Assembly: GCA_003024785.1 (NCBI GenBank)
Contig: PUQB01000007.1
Span: 970,001-1,034,000, forward strand
Origin: Selaginella tamariscina
Taxonomy: Eukaryota; Streptophyta; Lycopodiopsida; Selaginellales; Selaginellaceae
Length of the DNA: 64,000 bases
Reading direction: 5' to 3'
The notes below the pieces were generated by a model that was given only the letters and a program-made list of their open reading frames with translations, was not told the DNA's origin and did not search any database. Position numbers and translations under genes: made by a program. Below are positions 11,719 through 22,529 of this stretch, in pieces; within the stretch, counting starts at the first letter, position 1; the number at the start of each line of letters is the position of its first letter.

Positions 11719-14300
11719 GCAGCTTGCCTGAATTACTACCAAAACTAAGAAGAAGTCACAAAGACGACCATGAAAACACTCGCTACCAAATGCATTCCAC
11801 TGAACTGCAAGGCCTCCTCAAACTTCACTGGATCTAGCTGCACAATGTCCTTATTGATGCAAGCACCTCCATATACAAGCTCATTCAGCAGTCGAGGATG
11901 ACGAGGTTGAAGCCGTATTCACCTGCCACTTCTTGGAAAAGCATTTGTGACTCAACCATGTGTAGTTGTCAAACTATTATCGGAGCTTGGTGTTACACCT
12001 CTGTCTAGGAAGCCACCCGGCTCGAAGAAAGACATGCTCATCTCTTCATATCGACACAACCAGGTCATAGGATCCAGGAGATGCAGCTAGCGTCGGGGAT
12101 GAAGGTCATTAGGTCATCCTTGATGTCCAAATCAACTACAAGTGGCTTGAGTGTAAAGTTGACTATCGGCGGAGCTGTCGTAGAAGAGCTTGGTCCCACT
12201 CCTGATGCCTTTGCCAATGTAGATGTCTTTTGCACCATCTTCTTCATCTTGCTCTTCTTGATAGCCTCTACTTCGTCCGGCTCCCAAACAATCGCTAGAA
12301 GATCATTGGCATGCACGTTGAACAGTGAGCTCTCCCAAGCCGGTGGATGCTGTGAAGGACAATCAAGCCAAAATGGAACGTGCTTGAGTTCGAATGATGT
12401 TAGAGCTCCTCTGCTCTTTGACCACATGTGAGGCTCACTTGTACGATCTATCCACAACTTCATCGTTTGAGATGGAGCCATTTTCTTTGCTAATATGAAC
12501 TTGTAACACAAAGTTAATCAGTAGCAATGTTGAAATGAAAGCTTACCTCCATATCATTCAACGCACAGACTCCTCACGCTCTAGAAATTCATTCGAATAA
12601 GTGAATCATACGCAGTCATGGAAGTGCTGAAAGACCAAGCACTTGCTCTGAGTTTTGCATCTTGTCAAACCAACTCATGAAGTTGACATCTGTTCCCTTT
12701 AGGATCTAAATGGCTTCCTTACGCATAGTCTTCCAATACAAGTCCAAGGTGAACCACTTGGTCCACTTTTTGTCATGAATGCCTGGTAGCCCAAGTGTTT
12801 GTTGTTCTACCTTGGATTCGAGACAAGTGAGCTTGTTCAAGTATTGGAGTCGCAGCATGTTTAAAATCTTCGCCTTTGACATCACGTATAGCTTCTCAAT
12901 GCCCATCCAACAACACTGCTTCTGAGAGATGTTCGTCACCTTCTGGAACCATCCTCCCCCAACTCTGGGTCTATGATAGAGAAGAACTTGTGCATACACT
13001 TGTCATGCTTCTTGTACACCAGCTGCGTTAGGTTCAATTCTAGCTGTGGATTGCCTTTAGCACTGGTGACTGCTCTTTGAGATCATCATCGATCTCATTC
13101 TACATATAGAATTAGTTAAAAACTTCTTTCCTATCAATCAAACCGAAGGTTACCTTGAAAAGAATCTTTGCGCATATCAGATTCAAAAAAGGATGCCAAG
13201 CCGCTTTCCTGTTGCACTCTCCTTCCACTTCTGCACCTCAAGACAATCAGCTTCCGTGAGCGACTTGAGGATTTTTTGAGTTCCTTCAGTACTAGTGCAG
13301 ACTGTCTTTACAACGATTAGAATATGTGGTAGTGTTTGTTTTCATAGATGTTGCTGAAGAGTTGTTCATTGAAATTATAAGTCTAGAATCTTAACAAAAA
13401 TACTCACATGTTTATCGATTGGAACATTGAAACCAGTTGAAGATTGTCAAGGTTCTTTGTGAAGATGAAACTTGATCGAACACAAATAGCCCATTGTTGG
13501 TTGTTCTCTGCATCCTTTCGGTAGAGCTTCTGCAAAGCCTGTAACCTATGGTTCCTGTCTAAGCAGCTGAACTTCTGGTTTGACAACCTCAAAGCCCACT
13601 GTTTGTACTCTGGTTGAGTAAGAGCTTACTCGAAAGACCGGTGCTGCTCATATTGAACCGTGTCCTTCAATAGCTTCGATAGCTCCTTAGTAGTGAGTGG
13701 ATCTCCGATAGATAGAATGAACAAGGCCGTGTTGCATAGATAACCAGCCTTCTTTAGCAATGACACTAGCATGTCCAAGTTCCTTGTCAAACCACCTCAT
13801 TCGAATGCATTTTATAGATTGGCACATCAGGAGGATCACCAAGTCCCTTGTAGTAATTTGTCGAGCAGGTTCGCTGAGCTCTCCAAATCCAGGTTGGCTG
13901 GTATGCTATATATCTCCTTTGGCTCCTTATCGCTCTTCGCCTTCTTGCCTTTTGGATCAACTTTCCCACAACCTCTCTTTTTGTTGAATGCCTCCTCCAA
14001 GTCATTCTTGCTAAAAGAAGAAAGAACTTCAAACTATATCTGTCATCTGCACTTGTTCTTTTAAGACTGCAACCTTAGCAGATGAAGAAGGAGGCTGCTG
14101 CAATGAGCTCTTCGAGAAAGCTGTGATGGTTGATGGAGGTTGCTCCTGCTCAGCTGGTACTACTGAGGCTGAGTTACTGGAGGATCCTCCTTTGCTACGC
14201 TTGTGCTTCGATATCTTCTTTCTTCCTGTGGCTCTTTATCATGCACAAGCTTTTGTAAATGTTTGGAAGCTTTCACCATTTTGTAGACTCTGGAAAACAA
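11719..14300 (-). pseudogene. 5' part of the unidentified minus-strand gene, eroded
   Basis: On the minus strand a start at about 14,281 (MVKASKHLQKLVHDKEPQEE) follows a good acceptor (TTTGTTTTCCAG). Downstream blocks include FSKNDLEEAFNKKRGCGK, a basic segment, WFDKELGHASVIAKEGW, then LRLSNQKFSCLDRNHRLQAL (13592-13404), MLRLQYLNKLTCLESKVEQ (12999-12706) and a 148-residue frame (12511-12065) with FELKHVPFWLDCPSQHPP and a Ser/Thr-rich tract SSSTTAPP. The blocks are interrupted by stops, frame changes and intron-like gaps. The gene continues at 4520 beyond the inserted LTR element. I do not recognise a family. Confidence 0.45.
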
Positions 14301-14382
14301 ACACATAAGTTAATTGATTTGGAGAGAAAAGGGAAAACAAACACTAAGTCAATTGATTTGGAGAGAAAAGGGAAAACACACA
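14296..14382. repeat. Two copies of a roughly 43-bp unit
   Basis: The phrase GTCAATTGATTTGGAGAGA with flanking GGGAAAACAAACAC occurs twice in a row directly before the 143-bp array. Confidence 0.7.
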
Positions 14383-14399
14383 GTGATATGGAGACTTGA

Positions 14400-15480
14400 G
14401 CCTTGAATTAAAGAAAACAAAATTTAACTGACCTTGTGGCTATCGACTGAGGCAGGATGGTGCCGACCCTCTCAAACAACACAAACAAGAAGACCCTTTA
14501 ACTTTGGCACTACATAAAAACACACAATGGTATGGAGACTTGAGCTGTAAATTAAAGAAAAAAAATTTAACTAACCTTGTGGCTGCCGACCGAGGCAGGA
14601 TGGTGCCGACCCTCTCAAACAACACAAACAAGAAGACCCTTTAACTTTGGCACTACATAAAAACACACAATGGTATGGAGACTTGAGCTGTAAATTAAAG
14701 AAAAAAAATTTAACTGACCTTGTGGCTATCGACTGAGGCAGGATGGTGCCGACCCTCTCAAACAACACAAACAAGAAGACCCTTTAACTTTGGCACTACA
14801 TAAAAACACACAATGGTATGGAGACTTGAGCTGTAAATAAAGAAAAAAAATTTAACTAACCTTGTGGCTGCCGACCGAGGCAGGATGGTGCCGACCCTCT
14901 CAAACAACACAAACAAGAAGACCCTTTAACTTTGGCACTACATAAAAACACACAATGGTATGGAGACTTGAGCTGTAAATTAAAGAAAAAAAAATTTAAC
15001 TAACCTTGTGGCTGTCGACTGAGGCAGGATGGTGCCGACCCTCTTAAACGGCACATACAAGAAGACCCTTTAACTCTGGCACTACACAAAACACACAATG
15101 ATATGAAGACTTGAGCCTCGAATTAAAGAAAAACAAAATTAACTGACCTTGTGGCTGTCGACTGAGACAGGATGGTGTCAACCCTCTCAAACAACACAAA
15201 CAAGAAAACCCTTTAACTCTGGCACTACACAAAAACACACTGTGATATGGAGACTTGAGCCGCAAATTAAAGAAAAAGAAATTTAACTAACCTTATGGTT
15301 GCCGACTGAGGCAGGATGGTGCCGACCCTCTCAGATGGCAACAAATGAGATGATGCTGGATCTTGGCCCTGCACAAAAAGATATGGTCGTTTGAGCATAG
15401 GCCTAGTTATAAGATGAAGGTCGATTAACCTTGTGGCTGCTGAGTAGGCCAGGATGGTGCTGACAATCTTAGTCAGCACA
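14400..15480. repeat. 143-bp tandem array, about 7-8 units
   Basis: The marker GGCAGGATGGTGCCGACC recurs near 14451, 14594, 14737, 14879, 15023, 15166 (variant), 15310 and, diverged, near 15447, giving a period of 142-144 bp. Units 2-5 are almost identical and outer units diverge. On the minus strand each unit contains CACAAG|GTTAGT or GTCAGT (donor-like) and TTTAATTTACAG (acceptor-like). The array lies just 5' of the minus-strand gene start at 14,281. The period is not a multiple of three, so a repeated protein domain is unlikely. Confidence 0.85.
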
Positions 15481-15585
15481 GAAATGTCAACTCCTTAACT
15501 TAGGTGCTACACAAATCGACTTCAAAATGGATGGTGCTGCTCCTCTCAGGCCCCTTGGAGGAGATTTCAGATTACAAATTTGAGA

Positions 15586-15662
15586 TAGAAAACCCTAGCT
15601 ACAATGAAAATAGTAAACCCTATCTACTAAAAACCCTAGCCGCAATGAAAATAGTAAACCCT
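15586..15662. repeat. Duplicated telo-box-like segment
   Basis: AAACCCTAGC followed by AATGAAAATAGTAAACCCTA occurs twice about 45 bp apart. Each carries an AAACCCTA telo-box on the plus strand. No gene is attached. Confidence 0.55.
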
Positions 15663-15714
15663 ACGGAATAATGTGACATTAAAATTAGGGTTAATATTAA
15701 AATATGTGAATAAT

Positions 15715-16389
15715 TGGGTAGCTTATTCTTAATGTTGGTGAATCTATGCATGGGAAGTCTTATTAAATTATATATTCCAAGGGTCAGAGGTTTGAAACTT
15801 GTCTCCAACCTCTTCTTCCACGTCAATTAAGAGTAGCACTCATAACTCAATAAGGCACATTCGTGTTATTGTCCAACTATGAGCATGGGAACTTGGCTAA
15901 TAAGTTTTCCTTACCGAGTTCTTGAAAGTTCACAAAGGGATTTAGAGTTGGCATTTAAGAGTCACATTCGTGGCACTCTTGAATCTAAGCGGCTATGGCA
16001 TAATAACCCACATCATGGGAGACAATGTCACATGAAGATATAACACTAAGTTAAATGACACACTGTACAACACTCAAGACACACCCTTTGAGGTTGTGTT
16101 ATGGGTTTGTCACCAAGGGGTTGGATGTTCTAGCAAACATGCATGTTTGTACTCGCACTAGAGTGCTATCCTTGGGTATATACTCAAGAAAGGTTAGGTC
16201 TCGTAACTAGGTGTGCTTTTGGCACACTTGACTAGGGGGTGTTCTCCTTGGGATCTAAGGGTTGACCAACCTAAGGTCATTAGCATGAGTCCTTTTGTGA
16301 GGCACTCGCAAGGTCTTGTACTTAGAGTTATCCAAACCTAGCCTTAGGGGGTTTACTTAACAGAACATTTGTGTCCACCTATGGCACAC
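15715..16389 (+). repeat. Old LTR of the LARD family, left part (5'-truncated)
   Basis: From GGGTAGCTTATTCTTAATG onward this matches the LTR at 5,072 and following with many substitutions. It breaks at 16,389 where a gypsy element is inserted, and continues at 25,518. Confidence 0.85.
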
Positions 16390-16989
16390 TATTAGGAGCA
16401 TAGTTAGACATTAGTAGAATTTCTTGTTATTTCATGGGCAATATAATGGGAAAATATCAAAAAAATATATATTGTGGAAAACCAAGAGTGGAAAGGATAT
16501 ATTGAAGTACGGTTACTAATGCACCACCGCAATCGGGGCATCACTGCAATACAATGTCAGCGGAGTACGGCTTTATGGATAAGGATAAGAAGGAGTTACA
16601 GTAATTGAATGGATAAGGCTAGGAGGCAGTTGTGATAACTGCTAGTACAGGTTCTAGAGTACGGTATAAATAGACCAGATTAGGACTAGAAGGGCATCCC
16701 GAGTATACTGTTTTTGTACTATGTACCGTGACGGACATAATATAAGTTTCCTTTCTCTCTCAATACGTCTATCTTCTATTATATTTCTGTGATGTAGTAT
16801 ACTGTTCTTATTTTTAGTACTGTGACGGGATCCATAGTACTGCTACCTGCTATACACCTTGCCATCCTTACCTTTTCCTGACTTTCTGATGTCTGATTAC
16901 GTCTTTAACTCAATTCGGTAGACCCTTAGTACGGGTTTATCGACGTCAATCCTATTGATGAACTGAGGGTAGGAAATTACGGGTTAACA
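16390..16989 (+). repeat. 5' LTR of the gypsy element
   Basis: Direct repeat of 24923-25517, ending in GGGTTAACA. It holds a TATAAATA box at 16665-16672, the likely transcription start region. Confidence 0.92.
16665..16672 (+). promoter_or_regulatory. TATA box in the gypsy LTR
   Basis: TATAAATA, preserved as GGTATAAATAGACCAGA in both LTRs. Confidence 0.65.
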
Positions 16990-16991
16990 TA

Positions 16992-17007
16992 TGGCGACCA
17001 CGGAGGG
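16992..17007 (+). promoter_or_regulatory. Putative primer-binding site of the gypsy element
   Basis: TGGCGACCACGGAGGG begins two bases after the LTR with the TGG expected opposite a tRNA CCA end. I cannot name the tRNA with certainty. Confidence 0.55.
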
Positions 17008-17200
17008 ATGGTCGTGTTAGTAGGTGATTGATAATGTGTTTGTATAATGTAACAGAGAGGCAGATGATACTAAAGGAGTTGTGACGAAAGAAAAAGATTG
17101 AGACTAGGCGAGAGTCTTGATGAGATCAGTGCTACTATGTGGAAATGGACAAAGTGAGCCGAAGATTCGTGAGAATGGATCTGTGGCGTATAGTAAGTGA

Positions 17201-18830
17201 ATGGATGATTATCGACGTATTCTTGCAGAACGCCAAAGATATAAAGAAATTAAGCAGAGACAGCAAAGAGAACGCGAGGAGCGGTATGTACGACAAGCAG
17301 TAATAGAGACACGGAAGAGGATTGAAGAACGTGAGGAACAGAGAAGAAAGGAACAAGTCGAAGCTCGAGGACAGGAGCAACAAACGACAAAGTGCGGCGA
17401 AGTTACAGGAGAGAAGGACGTGAATCAGGGGAGTGACGATCACGAGTCCCGAATATCAACGCGAGGAAACTGGGAACTATTGTCAGAAGAATTACCGGAC
17501 GAGATGGGAACATTAACAATTACGGGGAAGGTAATACCAGCTACTTTTTCAGGTCTTGAGAATGAAGATACGAATCGGCATATTCAGCAGTTTGAGAAGG
17601 CGTGCATAGCCAATGAAATCAAGGATGAAGATGAGAAATTGCGAATATTTCCATTTATTGAAGGGAGATGCTAGCGATTGGTATTACGAAAATGCTAACA
17701 CAATCGATAAGTACAGCGTACTACTTACAGTATTCAGGAATTATTATGTACGAAAGTATCGAAAGCGAGACCCGACAGTGCAGTTGCAAGAAATACGACA
17801 AGGACCTACTGAGGCAGTGGAGGATTACACTCGACGATTTGGAGATTATATAACCATTGCGAGGTCGGAGATATCATGATAAATTGGCAAAGAAATATAC
17901 TAGACAATTTACAGCTTCAAGTACGACTGATCAAACCGCCTGATTTAGTTGAAGCAATTAAAGAAGCAGAACAACTTGAAGTGGTGATACCCCAAAATAT
18001 GTAGATGAGATGAACGGGAAACAAGAAGGCAATATCGGAAGGATAGCGAAATACGATCAAGAACCTAAAGCAATATTTGTACAACATGCAAAAATGAAGG
18101 GCATAATCTTCTGAATGTAAGATACCCAAATGTCAGATGTGTGGAGGAATAGGTCATGAAGCGAGCAATGTCGGAACATGGGACGTACTGACAATTTTCA
18201 CCACCACCTAGATGGAACAATCGGAATGCTAATTCATACGATTATCCAACCACGGAATGCTAATTCATGACTATCCACAAAGATCGTATAATGGGGAACG
18301 CAGAAATGGAAATGGAAGGAGATTTCCCCGTGAATCCGGAGCATTTACCGGCAAAGTAATAATATGGATGTACCACGCAGAGGACAACCTTTGTTACCAG
18401 CTCCACACAGTCAGGACCACCGTTATTACCACCAATACCACCTCCACCAGCATTACCAATGTGACATGTTTTAGATGTGGAGAAAAAGGACACTATTCTA
18501 CTGAATGTAATCGACTTAACAATATTCGCTGTTACACATGTGGGGAGTTGGGACATTATTCACAGAATGTCCACAACGTAAATTTAACACCGGAACATCA
18601 TCCACTGAACCAGCAACACGGAGAATTGAAGTTCAACAAGAGAATGACTTACCAGATGAGTATCAAGAACAAAATTACGAGTGTAAATGGGAGCAAGATG
18701 CAGAACTACCCTCAACTGAGACGTATGCGGTAACACGAGCCAAGCGAGTACGAATGGAGCCAACAAAGAGGAACCAATACGCAAGAATTGGGAGAAAGAA
18801 AAGGCTACAGTACAACGAGTAACTGATCAA
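17201..18830 (+). pseudogene. gypsy gag (capsid and zinc knuckles), frameshifted
   Basis: The first frame (17201-17674) starts with a charged Arg/Glu/Gln-rich coiled-coil-like stretch, then TFSGLENEDTNRHIQQFEK, typical of the retrotransposon gag start. Near 17,663 the frame changes and the gag core continues in frame 17613-17879 (DWYYENANTIDKY, VEDYTRRFGDYI). Three CCHC-type zinc knuckles follow: 18131-18172 (last Cys lost by a frame change), 18467-18508 (intact, CFRCGEKGHYSTEC) and 18530-18571 (last Cys again in another frame). Gag would form the virus-like particle and bind element RNA. At least three frame breaks make it non-functional. Confidence 0.85.
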
Positions 18831-18982
18831 ATTCAGAAAATGCAACAAGGGGAAAATCAAGACTCGATGACTAATGAAATGGGCACGCATTCACAGCATC
18901 TACATCAACAGTACCACTTGGAGATCGTATTGTTGCGGTGATTCTGCAACAACCTGTACAGTTAACTATAAATTAGGAGTTA

Positions 18983-19561
18983 TTGACATTAGCACCATTT
19001 TTACGAACACAGATAACAAATGCTTTGGACGTCAGTAATATTCAAGGCGATACAAGTCAGGTAGGAGTGAATACCACGGAAGTTCTTACAGATGAGAAGG
19101 ACTGGGATGAGGAGGTGCCAATGATTACGGCTCGAATTGGTAAAAACAATATTCAGAATATACCTATTGATGGAGGTTCAGGAGTCAACATAATTGAAGA
19201 ACAGACTTGCAAACAATTGGGACTTGGGCCTATTGAAAATGCGCCTTTCTTGGTGCGGATGGCTGATCAGAGGAAAGTAAGACCCATTGGTATAATCAGA
19301 TCTGTGTGTATGGAAATTGCAGGAATCAAGTTTAAGGTGTCTTTAGTCGTATTACGTATCGAGCAGACTAGTAAACCATACCAAATATTGTTGGGAAGAC
19401 CATGGTTAAGGGATGCAAAAGTACGACACAATTGGGAGCATGACGAAATGGTACTCTATAAGAGTGGACGAGAAGCGGTTGTTCGAACGCAGCAGAAGAA
19501 ACCAATAGGACGACCGACCGACCATTGCAAATGGAGGATTTCGACTGGCATTACGGCTTGA
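18983..19561 (+). pseudogene. gypsy aspartic protease region
   Basis: An open stretch of 192 codons contains IDGGSGVNII (Asp codon at 19169-19171), the catalytic motif in its DGGS form, and the downstream conserved ILLGRPWLRDA. In the family this enzyme cuts the Gag-Pol polyprotein. The stretch is separated from gag and RT by stops and frame changes. Confidence 0.82.
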
Positions 19562-19929
19562 ACAGGGAAGAAGAAAAACTCCTATTCGAAAGTAATCCAG
19601 ACCTCATAGAGATAGCACAAGCGGATTTATACCAGATGACGCCGGAAGAAGAAAACATGGAGAAGACAGTAACTAGTGATCAACAACACAACATATGAAT
19701 ACTCTTGGACTAACGGATAAGTTTAAACAACCTGTGCAGCAGCAGTTACAATTCGAGAGGAATGAACAGAGATACGTACTCAACAAAAACTGGAAATTAC
19801 TACGAATGAGAAGACTGAAGAAGTTGAAATTAAAACAAGTGAATATGGACCACGAAAAGTACGAATAGCAGTTGATCTCGAGCCGGAATACCGAAGACAA
19901 TTGATACAGTACTACGTCAAAATGCAGAT

Positions 19930-20760
19930 GTTTTTGCATGGAGCTACGAGATCTTAAGGGAGTTCCACCTACGATTTGTACTCATAAGATAGAATTATTA
20001 CCACACGCAGTTCCAGCAAGCATATCGAATGAATCCAACATTTTTAGCGAAAGTGAGAGAAGAAGTGGACAAGTTATTACAGGCTGGATTCATATATCCA
20101 ATTGAAAACCGCAATGGTTATCACCAATAGTCGTAGTCCCAAAGAAGAATGGCAAATTACGTATCTGCGTCAATTATAAGAAGTTGAATGATGTAACGAG
20201 GCGAGATACGTACCCAATACCATTCACCGAAGAATTGTTGGATACAGTAGCAGGACATGAAATGTACTCTTTTCTGGACGGATTTTCAGGATACAACCAA
20301 GTTCAAGTAGATCCTGAGGATCAACCGAAAACGGCATTCATCAGTCCTTGGGGTACATATGCGTATGCGTGATGCCTTTTGGGCTATGTAATGCACCATT
20401 TACTTTCAACGTTTGGTTAGCGAAACATTCGGGATTATTTGACCACGTTTATGAAAGTTTTCTTGGATGATTTCAGTATTTATGGAGCACAAGATATACA
20501 CTGGACTGTTTAAAAGTGTTTGGGAAATGCCGATTGAACAATATAGCTCTTAATCCGGAGAAGTGCGTGTTTTCCGTGAGATCAGGGATTTTGCTTGGAC
20601 ACATTATCTGCAAGGACGGAATAATGGTGGATCAAGATAAAATCAAAGTCATACAAACAATGCAACCACCTAAAGACGTAAGTGGAGTACGACGGCTTTT
20701 AGGAAGATGGGATATCATCGAAGGTTTATCAAAAATTATGCAGCAATAGCGAAGCCATTA
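19930..20760 (+). pseudogene. gypsy reverse transcriptase, multiply frameshifted
   Basis: Recognisable blocks in shifting frames are ICVNYKKLNDVTRRDTYPIP-like sequence near 20,160, FLDGFSGYNQVQV at about 20,270-20,310 and the catalytic VFLDDFSIYG with the Asp pair at 20466-20471. The thumb/connection part lies in frame 20516-20749. The order is correct for RT, but at least three frame changes and a stop interrupt it. Confidence 0.88.
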
Positions 20761-21372
20761 ACAATGCTGTTGAGGAAAACACAACCATTCAAATGGGATG
20801 GAATGCGAACAGAGTTTCAATACACTAAAGCAGGCATTAATGAAGGCTCCTATTTTAGCGAGTCCAAATTGGCAACAGGAGTTTCATGTACAAGTGGACG
20901 CATCGTCATACGCTATCGGATGCATATTAACGCAAACCCAGGAGGATGGGAAAGATCGACCATTATATTACGCAAGTCGACGGTTAGCACCTGCAGAAGA
21001 AAATTACACGACTACGGAAAAGAAGCTCTCGGAATGGTTTATGCAGCAAAGAAATTTCGACATTATTTACTTGCAAACAAAGTCAAGTTCATTGTTGATC
21101 ATCAAGCTTTGACACATTTGCTAAGCAAGACTAAGCTAGAAGGAAGATTAGTACGCTGGTTTTTATTATTACAGGAGTTCGATTTTCAAATCATTCACAA
21201 ACCAGGCAAATTACACCAACAAGCAGATTTCCTAAGTCGTATTACGAATGAAGAAGAAGGTGTTGGCGTGAATGATGAACTACCAGATGCTAACTTATTC
21301 CAGGTACAACAGGAACAACCACCAAAGCATGGAAATTACGAAGGATATCTTCAAGATATTGAATATTTTTAA
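20761..21372 (+). pseudogene. gypsy RNase H domain
   Basis: Frame 20798-21112 carries HVQVDASSYAIG (first catalytic Asp) and frame 20707-21372 later gives FIVDHQALTHLL and IIHKPGKLHQQADFLSR. The domain is complete in content but crosses frames near 20,820 and 21,020. Confidence 0.87.
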
Positions 21373-21497
21373 CTACTGGAACACCGGTTAAGTACGCAAC
21401 AACGCAGCAGCGCAAAGCAACTCGTATTACGATGTAAGCCATACTGCATGGTGTCAGGTATACTATATAAGAAAGGCAAAGATGAAGTGTTAAGGAG

Positions 21498-22522
21498 GTG
21501 TGTACCAAGGAAGTGCAGACCGTATTACGGGAAGCTCATTCTGGAGAACATGGCGGACATTTTGCAGGAACATTAACAGCACGAAAAATATTACAGTCTG
21601 GATTATGGTGGCCCACGTTATTCAAGGACGCTATCGACTATTGTCAAAAGTGTTTGAAGTGCAATGAACACCAACCAGCTCCACATCATCAAGTACAACC
21701 ATTGCATCCAACGGAACCATTAGCTCCATTTATGAAATGGGGAATGGATTTCATGGGACCAATCAATCCTAAAAGTAGCAAGCGGAATCAATATATATTG
21801 GTACTCACGGATTATGTTACTAAATGGGCAGAGGCTATCGCATTACGGATTGTGCGCAATACGGGTAGCTAAGTTTATCTACGAGAATATCGTAGTACGA
21901 TTTGGCGCTCCAATGGAACTTATCAGTGATCAAGGAACTCATTTCGTAACAACGTCATCAAAGTACTTTGCAACGAATATTTGGTAAAACATTACACCTC
22001 TACTGCGTATTATCCACAAGGAAACGGACAAGAGGCTACTAACAAAATACTGAAGACCGTACTAACCAAGATAGTAAACACTAATCGTAAAAACTGGGAT
22101 GAAAAACTTCCATCAGCATTATGGGCATACCGTACTACGTATAAAGTGGCACAAAGTTTACTCCATTTCAACTTACATACGGATTGGAAGCAATTACGCC
22201 TATAGAGTATATCATACCATCATTACGGATGTCACTTGAATACGGCATTGGGGAAGCAGAGCAAGTTAAGCAACGACTACTACAACTAGAAAAACTTGAT
22301 GAAAAACGGCAACAAGCAGTTTTTAATATACAAGCTATACAAACGCGTATTAAGGCATGGCACGATCGATTACGACGAGTACAACGACGACCCATATTCC
22401 GAGTCGGAGACATGGTATGGCATTATCAAGGGAATCTTCGACCGATTGGTCATAAATTCAAGTCCAAATGGCATGGACCATATATAATTACCGACATACG
22501 AGATAACAACACGTCACATTGA
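21498..22522 (+). pseudogene. gypsy integrase, frameshifted
   Basis: The zinc-binding HHCC part (HSGEHGGHF ... CQKCLKC) is in frame 21498-21872, followed by the catalytic core Asp in [11 protein letters not shown] and [14 protein letters not shown]. The core resumes in frame 21981-22205 (YYPQGNGQEATNKILK with the catalytic Glu). The C-terminal GPY/F-like block KSKWHGPYIITDI is in frame 22184-22522. No chromodomain is visible. Integrase would insert the cDNA. Confidence 0.88.
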
Positions 22523-22529
22523 TGGATGC

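Noticed and set aside
12081-12431. 116-codon plus-strand open frame
   Set aside because: It is the antisense shadow of the better minus-strand frame 12065-12511, whose composition (SSSTTAPP, WLDCPSQHPP) is more protein-like.
14400-15480. CRISPR-like array
   Set aside because: Units are contiguous 143-bp tandem repeats without spacers, in nuclear plant DNA.
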